Part shown: positions 1-9,970 of the stretch, in pieces
Layout of the letters: each line of letters begins with the position of its first letter
How positions within the stretch are numbered: position 1 is the stretch's first letter
Assembly (NCBI GenBank): GCA_016710235.1
Contig: JADJLG010000001.1
Span: 3,027,501 to 3,091,500 of the forward strand
From: Saprospiraceae bacterium
GTDB lineage: Bacteria; Bacteroidota; Bacteroidia; Chitinophagales; Saprospiraceae
Length of the DNA stretch: 64,000 nucleotides
Direction: 5' to 3'
Position numbers and translations under genes: made by a program
Notes under the pieces: generated by a model
Database searches by the model: none
Seen by the model: only the letters and a program-made list of their open reading frames with translations
What the model was told of the DNA's origin: nothing

Positions 1-982
1 GGCAACCACGAATTTCAGCATCCTGGATACGACCTTCTAAAGTAAAACTCCCATCTTCCAGCATGATACCTAAATCTTCCGTTTGAATAAAAGGACAACT
101 ATACAAATTTGCGAGATCCAGGATGTTGATTTGTCCGATTCGACGGTGAGCCACCCGGCCCAAAGGATCATCAATAGGATTAAACTTCAATTTTACAGTA
201 TCCGGAACCATAAACCGAAGGTCAAACTCAGCATAACACTGAGACATGAGTTCTGTCATACCATATTCTGAGCAAAGCCTGGCTTGCGGGAGCATGGTTT
301 TCAAACTTGCGAATAAATCTGCTTTGGCAAGTTCTCTTCCACTCCTCTTCATCCCCCCAGTTTCGATCAAAATGCCATCCCAGTTTTGAGAAGCGGCTTT
401 ACTTGCAAGATCTAACAATGCAAAACTTACTCCAAACAGCACATCATTCTCATGAGGAGAATCCGAATTCAAATAATCAATGATTTCTGAAGCATGGGAA
501 AAATAAACTGTACCTTTTTTGTGCGTACATTTTCCCAAAGCATTCACCATGTCTATCAAAGAAGAATCAGGTCTATCTGTATAAGATGGCAAGTAAGCGT
601 AAATGTTTAAGTCTGATAATGGGCGAAAATACTGTTCAAAAAGTCGAACCGCATTGCTTCTATACCAATGTAATGAATGAACAAAATGACGAGACCGATC
701 CTCTCCTGTTGTACCACTGGATTTGAAAATAAACTCAGTTTCGAGTCCAGACAGAGCAATTTCATGCGACCTAAAAAATCGAATGGGCAAGTAGGGTATT
801 TCATCAAGAAGCCTAACATTTGCCGGATTTTTACGAATCAGGTCGCAGTATTGTCTGTAAACCATATTGTGATCATAATGAATTGAAAATAATTCCAGAG
901 CCAAGGGTTCTAATCCTGACGGGATCACTCCGTCAAGAATGATAGATTGAATTTCCTCCAATCTCCTTACCGAAATATTCAT
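1..982 (-). CDS. LuxE-like acyl-protein synthetase / AMP-forming acyl ligase (partial, runs off left edge)
   Basis: Reading the minus strand from the ATG at 982 gives about 327 uninterrupted codons to the window edge, so the C-terminus is missing. The product looks like the LuxE / acyl-protein synthetase branch of adenylate-forming enzymes, which activate a fatty acid with ATP and pass it to a protein thiol. Visible motifs are the phosphate-binding loop FKSSGTTGEDRS near residue 85 and the adenylate-binding SEYGMTELMSQCY near residue 240, followed by a GQINILDLANL strand. The start overlaps the stop of the upstream 103-aa gene (ATGA), which implies translational coupling in a purM operon. The substrate cannot be told from sequence. 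A LuxC-like acyl-CoA reductase lies far away at 56.3 kb. Family call is fairly secure; the exact reaction is inferred. Confidence 0.8.
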   Translation of the reverse strand, partial: MNISVRRLEEIQSIILDGVIPSGLEPLALELFSIHYDHNMVYRQYCDLIRKNPANVRLLDEIPYLPIRFFRSHEIALSGLETEFIFKSSGTTGEDRSRHFVHSLHWYRSNAVRLFEQYFRPLSDLNIYAYLPSYTDRPDSSLIDMVNALGKCTHKKGTVYFSHASEIIDYLNSDSPHENDVLFGVSFALLDLASKAASQNWDGILIETGGMKRSGRELAKADLFASLKTMLPQARLCSEYGMTELMSQCYAEFDLRFMVPDTVKLKFNPIDDPLGRVAHRRIGQINILDLANLYSCPFIQTEDLGIMLEDGSFTLEGRIQDAEIRGC

Positions 983-1290
983 CTGGCTTGTCTCAAAAAA
1001 TAGAATATGACCAAAAATAAAATACAAATCACCAAGAGTAAAAAAACAATAGCATAAATGCTCCAAATTTCTTTGGTAGTTTGCGCTGTACTTTTTTTAG
1101 GGTCAACTGAAATTTCAACCTCAGGCTTTTCCTTTAACTCAGGAGAGTTCAACTGTTGGATCAATTTCCATTTCTTGGTAAATTCGAGGTCAGTCCTTAA
1201 TTTCTCTTCAACATACAGTTTTTCTTCTACTGTGCAACTGTCCGATGCATACTTCCACAATAATGTTATATCCTTTGGTTCAAATGCCAT
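979..1290 (-). CDS. Small single-pass membrane protein, anti-sigma-like N-terminus
   Basis: A 103-residue protein with a charged helical N-terminal half and one strong hydrophobic segment near the C-terminus (about residues 75-97, IYAIVFLLLVICILFLVIFY). The N-terminus (DITLLWKYASDSCTVEEKLYVEE) resembles the start of zinc-free anti-sigma proteins: a short acidic stretch, then a helix rich in E and L. No partner sigma factor is seen next to it. It sits 4 bp after purM and its TGA overlaps the ATG of the LuxE-like gene, so it is translated within that operon. The topology is read directly from sequence; the anti-sigma resemblance is weak. Confidence 0.6.
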   Translation of the reverse strand: MAFEPKDITLLWKYASDSCTVEEKLYVEEKLRTDLEFTKKWKLIQQLNSPELKEKPEVEISVDPKKSTAQTTKEIWSIYAIVFLLLVICILFLVIFYFLRQAR

Positions 1291-1294
1291 GTTA

Positions 1295-2464
1295 TTAAAA
1301 GTCGAAATTTCCCTGATTCGTTTGGATCAGGATTTGTGTGTTTCCATGAGATTCCTCTACTCTACCAATGATTTTTGCCTCTATTTCAAACGATTTTGCT
1401 ATTTCAATCATATCAGGGGCTGCCTGGGAAGAAGTGTACACTTCCATGCGATGTCCCATGTTATATATTTCGTACATCTCACTTAAATCGTAATTCGCTT
1501 TTTGCTGAATCCAAGCGAACAAAGGGGGTAGATCAAACAATTGGTCTTTGATAATCTTTACATTTCTTGCAAATTTTTTCACTTTCGTTTGGCCTCCTCC
1601 CGTACAGTGAATAAATGCTGCAATATCTTTCTTACGGGTTTCAATAATCTTGCTTATCATAGGTAAATAGCATCGCGTTGGAGATGTCAACAAATCCCCT
1701 ACTTCGAATTGTCCAAAAGCACTTTTTATTTTATCTGACAATTTGAAATCCCCTGAATAGATTGCATCATAAGGAGACTGAGGGCTATATGTTTCAGGAA
1801 AATTTTCTGCATAATATTTACTCAACAAATCATGTCTTGCTGCTGTCAGACCATTAGATCCTATTCCACTATTATACTCATTTTCCATGGCACTTTGTCC
1901 TGAGGAAGAAAAACCTACGATCACATTGCCCGGAGTGATATTGGGAAGGATGAGATCTTCTCTTTTCATCCTGCAGAATGCGGTAATCCCTACATCAATG
2001 GTGCGTACTATGTCCCCAACATCTGCTGTTTCTCCACCGCCATAATGCACTCGGATACCAGCTGATTTAAGAGTATCAAGGAATGTTTTATTCCCTTCTA
2101 TCACCGCTTCTATAACTTCCGCAGGTATGATGTGTTTGTTGCGACCAATTGTAGAAGATACGATGATATTTTGAGTTGCACCCACACAGGCCAGATCATC
2201 CAGATTCATTACAAGAGCATCTTGAGCTAATCTATGCCATACCCCAAGGTCAGCATTCTCCTTCCATCTCAGGTATGCCAGTGCCGTTTTCGTACCTGCG
2301 GTATCAGCATGCATGACATTGCAAAATTCGTCATCATTTCCACAGATATCCGGCAAAATCTTACAAAAAGCACCCGGATACAAGCCCTTGTCTAAGGATC
2401 GGATTGCCTGATGAACCTCATTCTTTGAGGCCGACACTCCAAGAGAATCATATCTTTTAGACAT
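1295..2464 (-). CDS. purM: Phosphoribosylformylglycinamidine cyclo-ligase (AIR synthase)
   Basis: PurM closes the imidazole ring in purine synthesis, converting FGAM plus ATP to AIR. The protein begins MSKRYDSLGVSASKNEV and carries the HADTAGTKTALAY segment, the conserved DALVMNLDDLACVGA and the HYGGGETADVGDIVRTIDVG loop typical of the PurM ATP-binding fold. At 389 aa it matches the longer Bacteroidota PurM rather than the roughly 345-aa enterobacterial form. I chose the ATG at 2464 because the frame upstream (to 2560) is not PurM-like and the family starts at SKRYDSLGV. The open frame's earlier start would add 32 unrelated residues. purL lies separately at 51.6-53.8 kb. It is followed by the two co-oriented genes of the left edge. 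Confidence 0.93.
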   Translation of the reverse strand: MSKRYDSLGVSASKNEVHQAIRSLDKGLYPGAFCKILPDICGNDDEFCNVMHADTAGTKTALAYLRWKENADLGVWHRLAQDALVMNLDDLACVGATQNIIVSSTIGRNKHIIPAEVIEAVIEGNKTFLDTLKSAGIRVHYGGGETADVGDIVRTIDVGITAFCRMKREDLILPNITPGNVIVGFSSSGQSAMENEYNSGIGSNGLTAARHDLLSKYYAENFPETYSPQSPYDAIYSGDFKLSDKIKSAFGQFEVGDLLTSPTRCYLPMISKIIETRKKDIAAFIHCTGGGQTKVKKFARNVKIIKDQLFDLPPLFAWIQQKANYDLSEMYEIYNMGHRMEVYTSSQAAPDMIEIAKSFEIEAKIIGRVEESHGNTQILIQTNQGNFDF

Positions 2465-2670
2465 AATCGCAAAGATAGACCAAATTATCTCTAAAGCTGC
2501 GGCTAGTAAAGAATTAAGCAACTCTGTGCTTAAAACTGGATAATAAGATATAGAATGCAAAATGAAATTATACTCTCAAATATCCCTATGGCATTATTCT
2601 TGCTGACATTCCCAATCCGGCAGATCATTGGTCGGAGAAAATAAATTTTTATATTTGTTAAAACCAACCG

Positions 2671-2704
2671 GAATCCCATCACTAGAAGATGGGATTCTTT
2701 ATTT
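2671..2704. terminator. Intrinsic terminator hairpin between T9SS protein gene and purM
   Basis: A perfect 10-bp stem (GAATCCCATC at 2671-2680, GATGGGATTC at 2688-2697) with a 7-nt loop, followed on the plus strand by TTTATTT. On the minus strand the stem is followed by CGGTTGGTTTT. It lies 65 bp past the stop of the 1204-aa gene, so it most likely ends the porP-ompA-CHU_C transcript. Confidence 0.65.
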
Positions 2705-2768
2705 GGTCCAATTTACTTTCCACTAAATTGTTTTAATTCTCCACTGAGGCAACTATGGACTTTCCATA

Positions 2769-5700
2769 TCATCGTACCAAAGTAACATTTCCTTTTTTGA
2801 AATATTTTTTTTCATCGATACACAATACACTAAAGAAATAACCGTAAACATCCGGAGGCAATTCTCTTCCTTCAAACTTACCATCCCAACCTACCGATGG
2901 ATTGTCAGATTCAAATACTTTCTGACCCCATCGATTATAGATTTCCATATGTACTTCTTTCACAAAATTGCTCTGTATCCTGAATTCATCATTCTTCGAA
3001 TCACCATTTGGACTAAAAATATTAGGAATATAAACATCCGACTCGTCACAATTTGGACGAATCACGATGACAGTGACATTCGTGGATTCTTCACACCCAT
3101 CTTCATTTGTGGCTTTTACGGTGTACACAGTTGAAAACTTTGGCTTGGCTATAGGATCGGTGCAAGTACTGCAACTCAAATCATAATCTATCACCCAAAC
3201 GTAATCTTTATAACCGCGATTTACATGCAGGACGGTGGATTGTGACAGGAAAATGGTATCATCTTCTGCATAAGCTTCCAAAGGTGGTTCAAACCTGCTG
3301 ATATTTACTTGAAAGCTGTCGCGATATGCACACCCGTACTCATTCACAAAATCTATATAATAAATCGTTGTATCAATAGGCTTTACAATCACACGCTCAC
3401 TGTTCGGGTTATTGACAATACTTCCCGGGCTCCAGTTCACTTTATACTGATGAGAATTTTCAGGAATAAATTGAATAAACCCATCAGTTCCAGGACAGAG
3501 CCTGTCTTTGCCTTCTATGCGATATTTAGTATCAACCGGGATAACCCTAAATGAATCAAGCTCTGAACATCCATATATATCCGTAGCAATGGAATAAACG
3601 AACATGGAGTCATTGATTTCTTTTTCTAAGGTATATCCTGTACCGATCAAAAGACCAACCTCATCGACCCATTCAATCTTCGCCAATACATTTGTTTTAG
3701 CTTGTAGAACGATCTGATGAGAATAACATAGAACAGTATCATCATTGATTCTCAAGTCGATATCAGGAGGTACATAAACCGTGACCTTTCTATCAATATA
3801 GCAATCCGGTATACTCGGATCAGTTATCCTGACATCATATGTTCTCGTTTTCATACCAGAAGAAAGAGGATTAGGAATATTGGGATCATTCAACCCTTCA
3901 TCCGGAGACCAGGTATATGTAAATTTCGGGTCTGGATTTGGATTGAGGTAAACTGGTGTACCCTGGCAGCTAAGTACTGTATCATTCAACGAGAGCATAA
4001 TGAAACCCACATTTACAGTATCTTTAATCTGATTGAAGCATTCAGCTTGAACTGATAATGTCACGATATATATTCCGGTTTTATTATAAAAATGGATTGG
4101 ATCTTTTTCATTAGAAGTAGTTTGATCTCCAAAATCCCAAGTGTAATTTCCAGCTTCACTTTTATTGACAAAACTGACCAAGGTATTGTCACAATTTTTC
4201 AACACTTCGTAATCTACTTTCGGTTTGCAAATTATACTTACTGGGACAGTATCTTTTGTCGTACACAAATGTTGATTTTGCGCTGTGATGGCAAAATCCT
4301 GACTGTGGCAAGAAGATAAACTGGCTATTACTTTTGAACTCCCTTGTCCTGAAAGGATCAAAGACTCAGGCTGCCAAGTGAACACCAGCTGGTGTTCAGG
4401 CCTTTCATTTTTAAGTTCCAGTTCAAACGTATCTTGCTCACAAAATTTATAATCGTTTCGCGAAGATTTGAATTTCACTTTTTCATTGTATACAGTTATA
4501 CTATCTCCGCCTGGACAATTCGCTCCACTTTTCCCTCGAACATAAAAAATCATACTATCATTTACAATCGAAGTCAGGGAGAAATCACCTCTCTTGATCA
4601 CATTTGCAAATGTCGGATCATTGGACCACTCGATGGTCTGGACTACACCACCAATAGCAAGTAGTCTTGAGGTGTCAGAACAAATAATCTGGTCGCCTGA
4701 AATGTCTATGTCTAGCAGGGTCGATACTTTCACCAATACTGAATCATACTCCGTACAATTTCCATCTGTGATGGTTAAATAATAGGTCGTAGTCTGCATT
4801 GGAGATGCAAGCGGATCCGGGCAATTATCGCAAGACAAAGAAGATGATGGCGCCCAGGTATATTGAAATCTATTGTCAGGACTATTTATCAAGCGTGTAG
4901 ACTCGCCAATACAAATTGGAATAATCGGACCAATAAAATTTGGCTTTAGACGGTTGAATCTCAGTAGTTTTGTTATTGTATCCAGACAACCGCCCTCTGA
5001 TGTGATGATCAAAGTCACTGTAGCTAGTCCGGTATCCTGCAAACTAAAAGATGGGCTTGGAATGACAGCTTTGTACTCATTTCCATTTAGCTGAATGCTC
5101 CAATCCCAATTTTTAATATTCAACAGAGAGTCAAATGATTTGTCTTTGAAATTTACATCTATAGTTTGATCGCATGAGCCAAAATTGAAATCGAAATCAG
5201 CCTTCAGCAAAGTAGAATCATAGAGATAAATGTTTTGGATATTGGTATCGATACAACCTGTTTGTCTGGTTGCTATCAGGGCTACTCTGTACTTTCCAGC
5301 TTTTGGATAGGTGATGGTGGTATCCACTACTTTATGTACAATATTATTGGATGGATAATCAAATATCCAGGTATAATCCTTGGCATTCACACTGTTGTTC
5401 TTGAATGCAACGGTGAGATTACCTTCACACTTGACATGTGCATCAGGAGAAAACTGTGCGACCGGGTTTGTAGTACATATTCTAACATTGTATTGAAAAT
5501 CCCTTCTGATCTCACTTAACAACCTACCATTTCGAAATTCGCTCATACACACCCCAACTAAATACTGTCCTGTGACAGTAGGATCCGGGGTACCGGTAAG
5601 TAGGCCTGTATTCCTATCAATGGCTAAAGCAGGTGAATTTCCAAGCAGGTTAAATAGTGAATATGGTTGCCTGAACACGATTGTTTTATAAGGTGGACGA

Positions 5701-6383
5701 GCAGCTACTGTGGGTTTGGAGTTTGAAGTATCTCCTCCCTGGTAGGGTGAGCACAGGCTATAAACGATAGAGTCACCTTCAGCATCGATTGCGGAATGAT
5801 TGAATACTATAGGTCGATCCCCACAAATATAAATCGGTGGCCAGGCGACAAACTTTGGAGAGCTATTATTATAACGCAAGGCATCTTCCGTAATCCTTAA
5901 TGTATAAGTTGCTCCGGTGAATTCAGGATCTAAAACATTTGTTAAAGTCTTATTTCTGCAACATCGCTGATACACAAATAGATACCCCCCTGTCAAAAAC
6001 GGCAACTCTACAGTATCAATATAAGTTGTAGTGTGAACGCATACGTCTCCACCAATTACTTCGCATTCAGTTTTTAGAATTTCATTGAGGGTATCATCAT
6101 TATTGAATTTTGGTTGTAAAATTCCTTGAAACCCGAGGTAGTTTAATAATTTGCCTTCAGAATTATAAATTGCAATATTTGCAGGATCATCAAACTGTGC
6201 CTCAACACTTCCATTGAAGCAATCCCTCCTTAAACTTAATCGAATCTCAAATTTTCGTCCAGAGATATGTCTGTAAGTCATTTCTCCTCCAACAATGTGA
6301 CTTGCATGAAGATCGGGGGCAGAAAGGACGAATACTATTATTCCAAAGAGATATACCAATATTTTTTTCATACTACTTTCCAT
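2769..6383 (-). CDS. Large secreted PKD-type protein with T9SS type B (gliding-motility-associated) C-terminal sorting domain
   Basis: A 1204-aa secreted or surface protein. It has a signal peptide (MKKILVYLFGIIVFVLSAPDLHA, from Met5) and SHIVGGEM at the mature start. A long series of PKD/Ig-like beta modules follows; YTWDFGDQTTSNEKDPIHFY near residue 750 is a clear PKD signature. The last roughly 90 residues (VYIPNIFSPNGDSKNDEFRI ... YNRWGQKVFES ... GWDGKF) are the gliding-motility-associated C-terminal domain that routes proteins through the type IX system. Its ATG overlaps the stop of the upstream OmpA/PD40 gene by one base (TAATG), so the two are coupled. It is probably an adhesin or surface-structure protein; ligands are unknown. 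Met1 or Met5 could be the real start. Confidence 0.88.
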   Translation of the reverse strand: MESSMKKILVYLFGIIVFVLSAPDLHASHIVGGEMTYRHISGRKFEIRLSLRRDCFNGSVEAQFDDPANIAIYNSEGKLLNYLGFQGILQPKFNNDDTLNEILKTECEVIGGDVCVHTTTYIDTVELPFLTGGYLFVYQRCCRNKTLTNVLDPEFTGATYTLRITEDALRYNNSSPKFVAWPPIYICGDRPIVFNHSAIDAEGDSIVYSLCSPYQGGDTSNSKPTVAARPPYKTIVFRQPYSLFNLLGNSPALAIDRNTGLLTGTPDPTVTGQYLVGVCMSEFRNGRLLSEIRRDFQYNVRICTTNPVAQFSPDAHVKCEGNLTVAFKNNSVNAKDYTWIFDYPSNNIVHKVVDTTITYPKAGKYRVALIATRQTGCIDTNIQNIYLYDSTLLKADFDFNFGSCDQTIDVNFKDKSFDSLLNIKNWDWSIQLNGNEYKAVIPSPSFSLQDTGLATVTLIITSEGGCLDTITKLLRFNRLKPNFIGPIIPICIGESTRLINSPDNRFQYTWAPSSSLSCDNCPDPLASPMQTTTYYLTITDGNCTEYDSVLVKVSTLLDIDISGDQIICSDTSRLLAIGGVVQTIEWSNDPTFANVIKRGDFSLTSIVNDSMIFYVRGKSGANCPGGDSITVYNEKVKFKSSRNDYKFCEQDTFELELKNERPEHQLVFTWQPESLILSGQGSSKVIASLSSCHSQDFAITAQNQHLCTTKDTVPVSIICKPKVDYEVLKNCDNTLVSFVNKSEAGNYTWDFGDQTTSNEKDPIHFYNKTGIYIVTLSVQAECFNQIKDTVNVGFIMLSLNDTVLSCQGTPVYLNPNPDPKFTYTWSPDEGLNDPNIPNPLSSGMKTRTYDVRITDPSIPDCYIDRKVTVYVPPDIDLRINDDTVLCYSHQIVLQAKTNVLAKIEWVDEVGLLIGTGYTLEKEINDSMFVYSIATDIYGCSELDSFRVIPVDTKYRIEGKDRLCPGTDGFIQFIPENSHQYKVNWSPGSIVNNPNSERVIVKPIDTTIYYIDFVNEYGCAYRDSFQVNISRFEPPLEAYAEDDTIFLSQSTVLHVNRGYKDYVWVIDYDLSCSTCTDPIAKPKFSTVYTVKATNEDGCEESTNVTVIVIRPNCDESDVYIPNIFSPNGDSKNDEFRIQSNFVKEVHMEIYNRWGQKVFESDNPSVGWDGKFEGRELPPDVYGYFFSVLCIDEKKYFKKGNVTLVR

Positions 6384-8866
6384 TATAATTTTTCACGATC
6401 ATCAACACCCTTCAATATTTCCAGAATTTCTACACGTCTTTCATATGCTGCTTTCAAATTGTATATGGAATTTCTAACATCTTCGATACTATCGCTCACG
6501 TCGGAAGATGCTTGTGACTCCCCAAAAGGAATTTCTTTAATTTTAAGATTTTCAGATTTGATGAACTGATGGAATATTCCTTGTTGATAGTCATCAAATT
6601 CGTTTCTAATGGAGGTAACCCGTCGAGAAGAAAGGTGCTGATTGTACTCTGATTTGGCACGAGGAGATGCATATCCTTTCAGAAAAATGTCTATGGAATG
6701 TCCTTCCGACATAATGATATATAATTTGTCCATGAATACATTCAACTTTTCTGCATTCTTCCTTACGTTTTGCTCAAAGAAGCTGTCGATTTGAAAAATT
6801 GCATTGCTTTTGGCTGGCTCTTTCAACTTATCGGCAAATTCATACATATATCTGCCTTTCTTATCTAAATAATCTCTGTATATTTTAGAAAACAAAACCG
6901 ATGTAGTGTCTAACTCAGATTTTGGATTTGGAATGTCATTGTCGAAAAATAATTTAATGGGCAACAATTTCCTCAATTCTGCTATAGCAGTCAATTCCAG
7001 GAATAAATTCTTGTCTATCACAGCCAATCGGGCAAAATCTGCCGCCAGCAGCTTGACTGTATCTGATTCGTACTTCGGTTTAGATGCAATAATAGAATAA
7101 TTATGCCCTCTTAAAATTCCAAAATCAAAGAAATTAGAATCAAGGCTTGTCTTTTCACTCACGACAATATTATTCATCAAATCGACTACTTTAACTTGCA
7201 CCCCTTTCAATGCGATATTTGTTGTTTTTTCAAAAGTATGTGCATTCAATATTTTCTTTTCTACCAGATAAAGCTGCTTTGTTATTGGATTAAAATTTGG
7301 TAAATCCATCGTTGAAACGACCACACTGTCACCGAGATAATTGTTCTTTAGAGCTACTATTTTGTATTTTCTACCTTCAATCAAAGGGAGTCTATGGATA
7401 TATTTATCTGGTAATTCGCTGATTTTAAAGACTTGGGTATCTTCTGTGATGTCATAGATGATCACTTTAGCACCATTGATACCAGTACTATCATATGAAT
7501 CGAGAGTATAAGCGAGCAGGTCAATAGTTGCCGGCGTGACATCCATTTTATAGATATCGTAGCAACAAGCTTTAAAATCAGGATCGAGATATGATGAACC
7601 CGGGCGATTGGAGGAAAAAAATGCTTTTTTCTCTCCACCATCTGATTTAAAATACAAATCATCATAGCTGGAATTTACTGAAGCACCCAGATTTATAATA
7701 CGCAAAGAATCTTTTCCTATCGTAGAATACCTGAATATATCCTGTCCACCATATCCAGGATGACCGTTGCTGCTAAAAAACAAACTGCGCGTTTTCTCAT
7801 TATAAAAAGGTGAATACTCATCAAATATCGTGTTTATCCAGTTTATATTTTCTGGAACTGAACTTGTACCGTCAGCTTTAATCAGTACTGAATATATATC
7901 AAATCCTCCTTTGCCTCCTTTTCTGTCAGAAGCAAAATAAAGTCTGGTCATTTGAGTTGTACTGTCCCATACCGGAAAAGGTTGTGTATTGCTAGCTCCA
8001 ACAACATTGACTTCTACAGGTAACTTTGCTTCCGGTCCCCATCCAGAAGCGATCTTCTGTTTTCTATATATCTCACATCGCAACTTGGTTGAATTTTCTT
8101 CATATTCGCATTTCGTAAAATAAAATTGTTTTTTATCTAAGGTAAATGCAGGATGCGCAGTGTGAATCGTACTATCGACCGGCACCGATGAAGGAGCCAT
8201 GAGTTTTAAATTGTGCTCATCATAAACTCTGATATGGCCTTTATCTTTTTTCGGAAATTCCTTTTTGTTTGAATATTTTTTACTCATTGAAACGAAGTAA
8301 AGCTGTCCATTGACAGACATTGGCCCAAATTCGTTCTCAGGCGTATTAATACCATCATATTCTACTCTGGATGATTTGACAAGGGGGTTTGTAAGTTGTT
8401 GGTTTTCTTTAGCCCATTTCAACTGTTTGATCCTCTCTTGAGCTTTTTGCACAAATTCAGGATCTTCAACCTGACCGATCACCTTTGTAAAATATTGGTG
8501 AGCTTCACCATACTTTCCTTGAGCATATAGAATTTCTCCAATAAAATAGTTTACTTGCGGGACTGCCTCAGAATAGTTCGAATTCGCAACCATTTTGAAA
8601 TGTAGTTCAGCCTTTGGATAAGCATTGATAGCAAGTGCCGCTTCTCCTGCCAGATAATGCAGACTATCTACGTCTTTACCATATTGGAGTGCCGACTCAC
8701 AATAAACCAGAGCACTATAATAGTCTTGCTTGTCAAATGCCTCAGCAATAATCTCCTGATATTGTCTGTACGATTGTGCATTTCCCTGCACAAAGGATAC
8801 CAGAAGAATTAATGAAAATATATTTTTGAGCACAGATTCTGAATTTGGGATTAATAAATTGGACAT
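6383..8866 (-). CDS. TPR - PD40/WD40-like - carboxypeptidase-regulatory - OmpA-family outer membrane protein
   Basis: An 827-aa protein exported by an N-terminal signal (…FSLILLVSFVQGNAQS). TPR-like helices cover about residues 35-150. PD40-type beta-propeller repeats follow (FASDRKGGKGGFDIYSV; LFFSSNGHPGYGGQDIFRYS), then carboxypeptidase-regulatory-like modules. The C-terminal OmpA-like domain (DIFLKGYASPRAKSEYNQHL) contains the region that binds peptidoglycan in OmpA. This order is characteristic of Bacteroidota OmpA/PorE-like proteins encoded beside PorP/SprF. It overlaps porP by 16 bp upstream and the large T9SS protein by 1 bp downstream, forming a coupled three-gene unit. It likely anchors the PorP-associated surface complex to the cell wall; the specific role is inferred from the neighbourhood. 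Confidence 0.87.
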   Translation of the reverse strand: MSNLLIPNSESVLKNIFSLILLVSFVQGNAQSYRQYQEIIAEAFDKQDYYSALVYCESALQYGKDVDSLHYLAGEAALAINAYPKAELHFKMVANSNYSEAVPQVNYFIGEILYAQGKYGEAHQYFTKVIGQVEDPEFVQKAQERIKQLKWAKENQQLTNPLVKSSRVEYDGINTPENEFGPMSVNGQLYFVSMSKKYSNKKEFPKKDKGHIRVYDEHNLKLMAPSSVPVDSTIHTAHPAFTLDKKQFYFTKCEYEENSTKLRCEIYRKQKIASGWGPEAKLPVEVNVVGASNTQPFPVWDSTTQMTRLYFASDRKGGKGGFDIYSVLIKADGTSSVPENINWINTIFDEYSPFYNEKTRSLFFSSNGHPGYGGQDIFRYSTIGKDSLRIINLGASVNSSYDDLYFKSDGGEKKAFFSSNRPGSSYLDPDFKACCYDIYKMDVTPATIDLLAYTLDSYDSTGINGAKVIIYDITEDTQVFKISELPDKYIHRLPLIEGRKYKIVALKNNYLGDSVVVSTMDLPNFNPITKQLYLVEKKILNAHTFEKTTNIALKGVQVKVVDLMNNIVVSEKTSLDSNFFDFGILRGHNYSIIASKPKYESDTVKLLAADFARLAVIDKNLFLELTAIAELRKLLPIKLFFDNDIPNPKSELDTTSVLFSKIYRDYLDKKGRYMYEFADKLKEPAKSNAIFQIDSFFEQNVRKNAEKLNVFMDKLYIIMSEGHSIDIFLKGYASPRAKSEYNQHLSSRRVTSIRNEFDDYQQGIFHQFIKSENLKIKEIPFGESQASSDVSDSIEDVRNSIYNLKAAYERRVEILEILKGVDDREKL

Positions 8867-9858
8867 TTTTTGTAAAATCCTAAAGGTTTCACACTTTTGA
8901 AAATATATCGCACAACAATTTCTGAACCTCCTCTTTGATCAGTTGCAGTTTTGAATGATGACTGATTGAAATCGTAACTTCCAGATACCATCCAATTGTT
9001 GTACTCAATCGCAAGTGTAGGATAGTACGCATCTTCCATCCTCAACCCACAACCTACCAGAATATTGAATAAAGATCCGGGTTTTCGGTTCACATAAAGA
9101 CGAAGTAAAGCGGAAAGATTTGTTTCTTCATATTTCTCCTGAGTTTGGTGTTGTCCGTGGAAGATGATATCTAGAATAGGGAAAACGGGTAGCTGAACTG
9201 CAGCTTGATACGCTTGGCGGATGGGCAACTTAGAATCAATAGTGTTAGACCCATAGAACGCCTGGTCCGGCTTGTTCAGATGGTAAAATCCCGCCCCAAG
9301 GTGAATTCTAGTTCTAGTTTTATATTTATAAGAATAGAGGGCTCCTGCCCCGAGATCAAAATAGAAACTACCAACGTTCTCAAACGATTCCTGAGGGCTC
9401 AAGGTAGGGTCATAGCGCTCACCGTCCCACTGCAAATCCCATCTCAATTTTTCATCTTGAAATCTTCTTTGACTTATAGAAGGCATGATACCAAGGCCAA
9501 ACTGGTGTTTTGTTCCAATAGAATACATATAGTTGATACCACCGCTCAACTTTGCTAAATTGAGCTTACTATCGCCGGCCTGATCATAATCAATGCCGAT
9601 ACCCCAGCCAATATAAGAGCTGCTATGTTTAACAAAAAACTTGCTATCAAAGAGCAGACTTGCGGTCAAATAATTTACAGGTACTGTGCGCCATTGTTGT
9701 CTTCCATTGACATACACTCGATGATCGCCATCAAAAAATCCTAAAAAAGCAGGATTTTGGCTTTGAGGATGATGATAAAACTGAGAATAATGCAAATCCT
9801 GGGCTTTGAGGGCAAAACCTAAGACAATAAATGTACAGCAAATAATATTTTTAAACAT
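8851..9858 (-). CDS. PorP/SprF family type IX secretion-associated outer membrane protein
   Basis: A 335-aa outer-membrane beta-barrel of the PorP/SprF family. It has a signal peptide (MFKNIICCTFIVLGFALKAQ), the family opening DLHYSQFYHHPQSQNPAFLG and alternating amphipathic strands to the end. Family members bind T9SS client proteins with type B sorting domains and hold them at the surface. Consistent with that, the downstream gene two positions on encodes a type B client. First gene of the minus-strand cluster; the divergent intergenic region with DUF7009-fdhD holds its promoter. The paralogue served cannot be named from sequence. Confidence 0.9.
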   Translation of the reverse strand: MFKNIICCTFIVLGFALKAQDLHYSQFYHHPQSQNPAFLGFFDGDHRVYVNGRQQWRTVPVNYLTASLLFDSKFFVKHSSSYIGWGIGIDYDQAGDSKLNLAKLSGGINYMYSIGTKHQFGLGIMPSISQRRFQDEKLRWDLQWDGERYDPTLSPQESFENVGSFYFDLGAGALYSYKYKTRTRIHLGAGFYHLNKPDQAFYGSNTIDSKLPIRQAYQAAVQLPVFPILDIIFHGQHQTQEKYEETNLSALLRLYVNRKPGSLFNILVGCGLRMEDAYYPTLAIEYNNWMVSGSYDFNQSSFKTATDQRGGSEIVVRYIFKSVKPLGFYKKCPIY

Positions 9859-9909
9859 TATTCAAATTTATAAAGACTAAACAAAGTTGATTGTAAAATT
9901 CGGCGGGAT

Positions 9910-9970
9910 CCTGAATTCACGAGGGAGAATTCTAATCAGGCGCAAGATATTTCAAATATTTCGAAATATC
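9910..9970. promoter_or_regulatory. Two inverted repeats in the divergent porP / DUF7009-fdhD region
   Basis: The first repeat pairs CCTGAATTC (9910-9918) with GAATTC-TAA-TCAGG (9927-9940). The second is a perfect 8-bp arm GATATTTC (9946-9953) with GAAATATC (9963-9970), 9-nt spacer. Both lie about 50-110 bp upstream of porP and 150-200 bp upstream of the plus-strand gene. They could be operators or RNA hairpins; the sequence alone does not decide. Confidence 0.35.
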
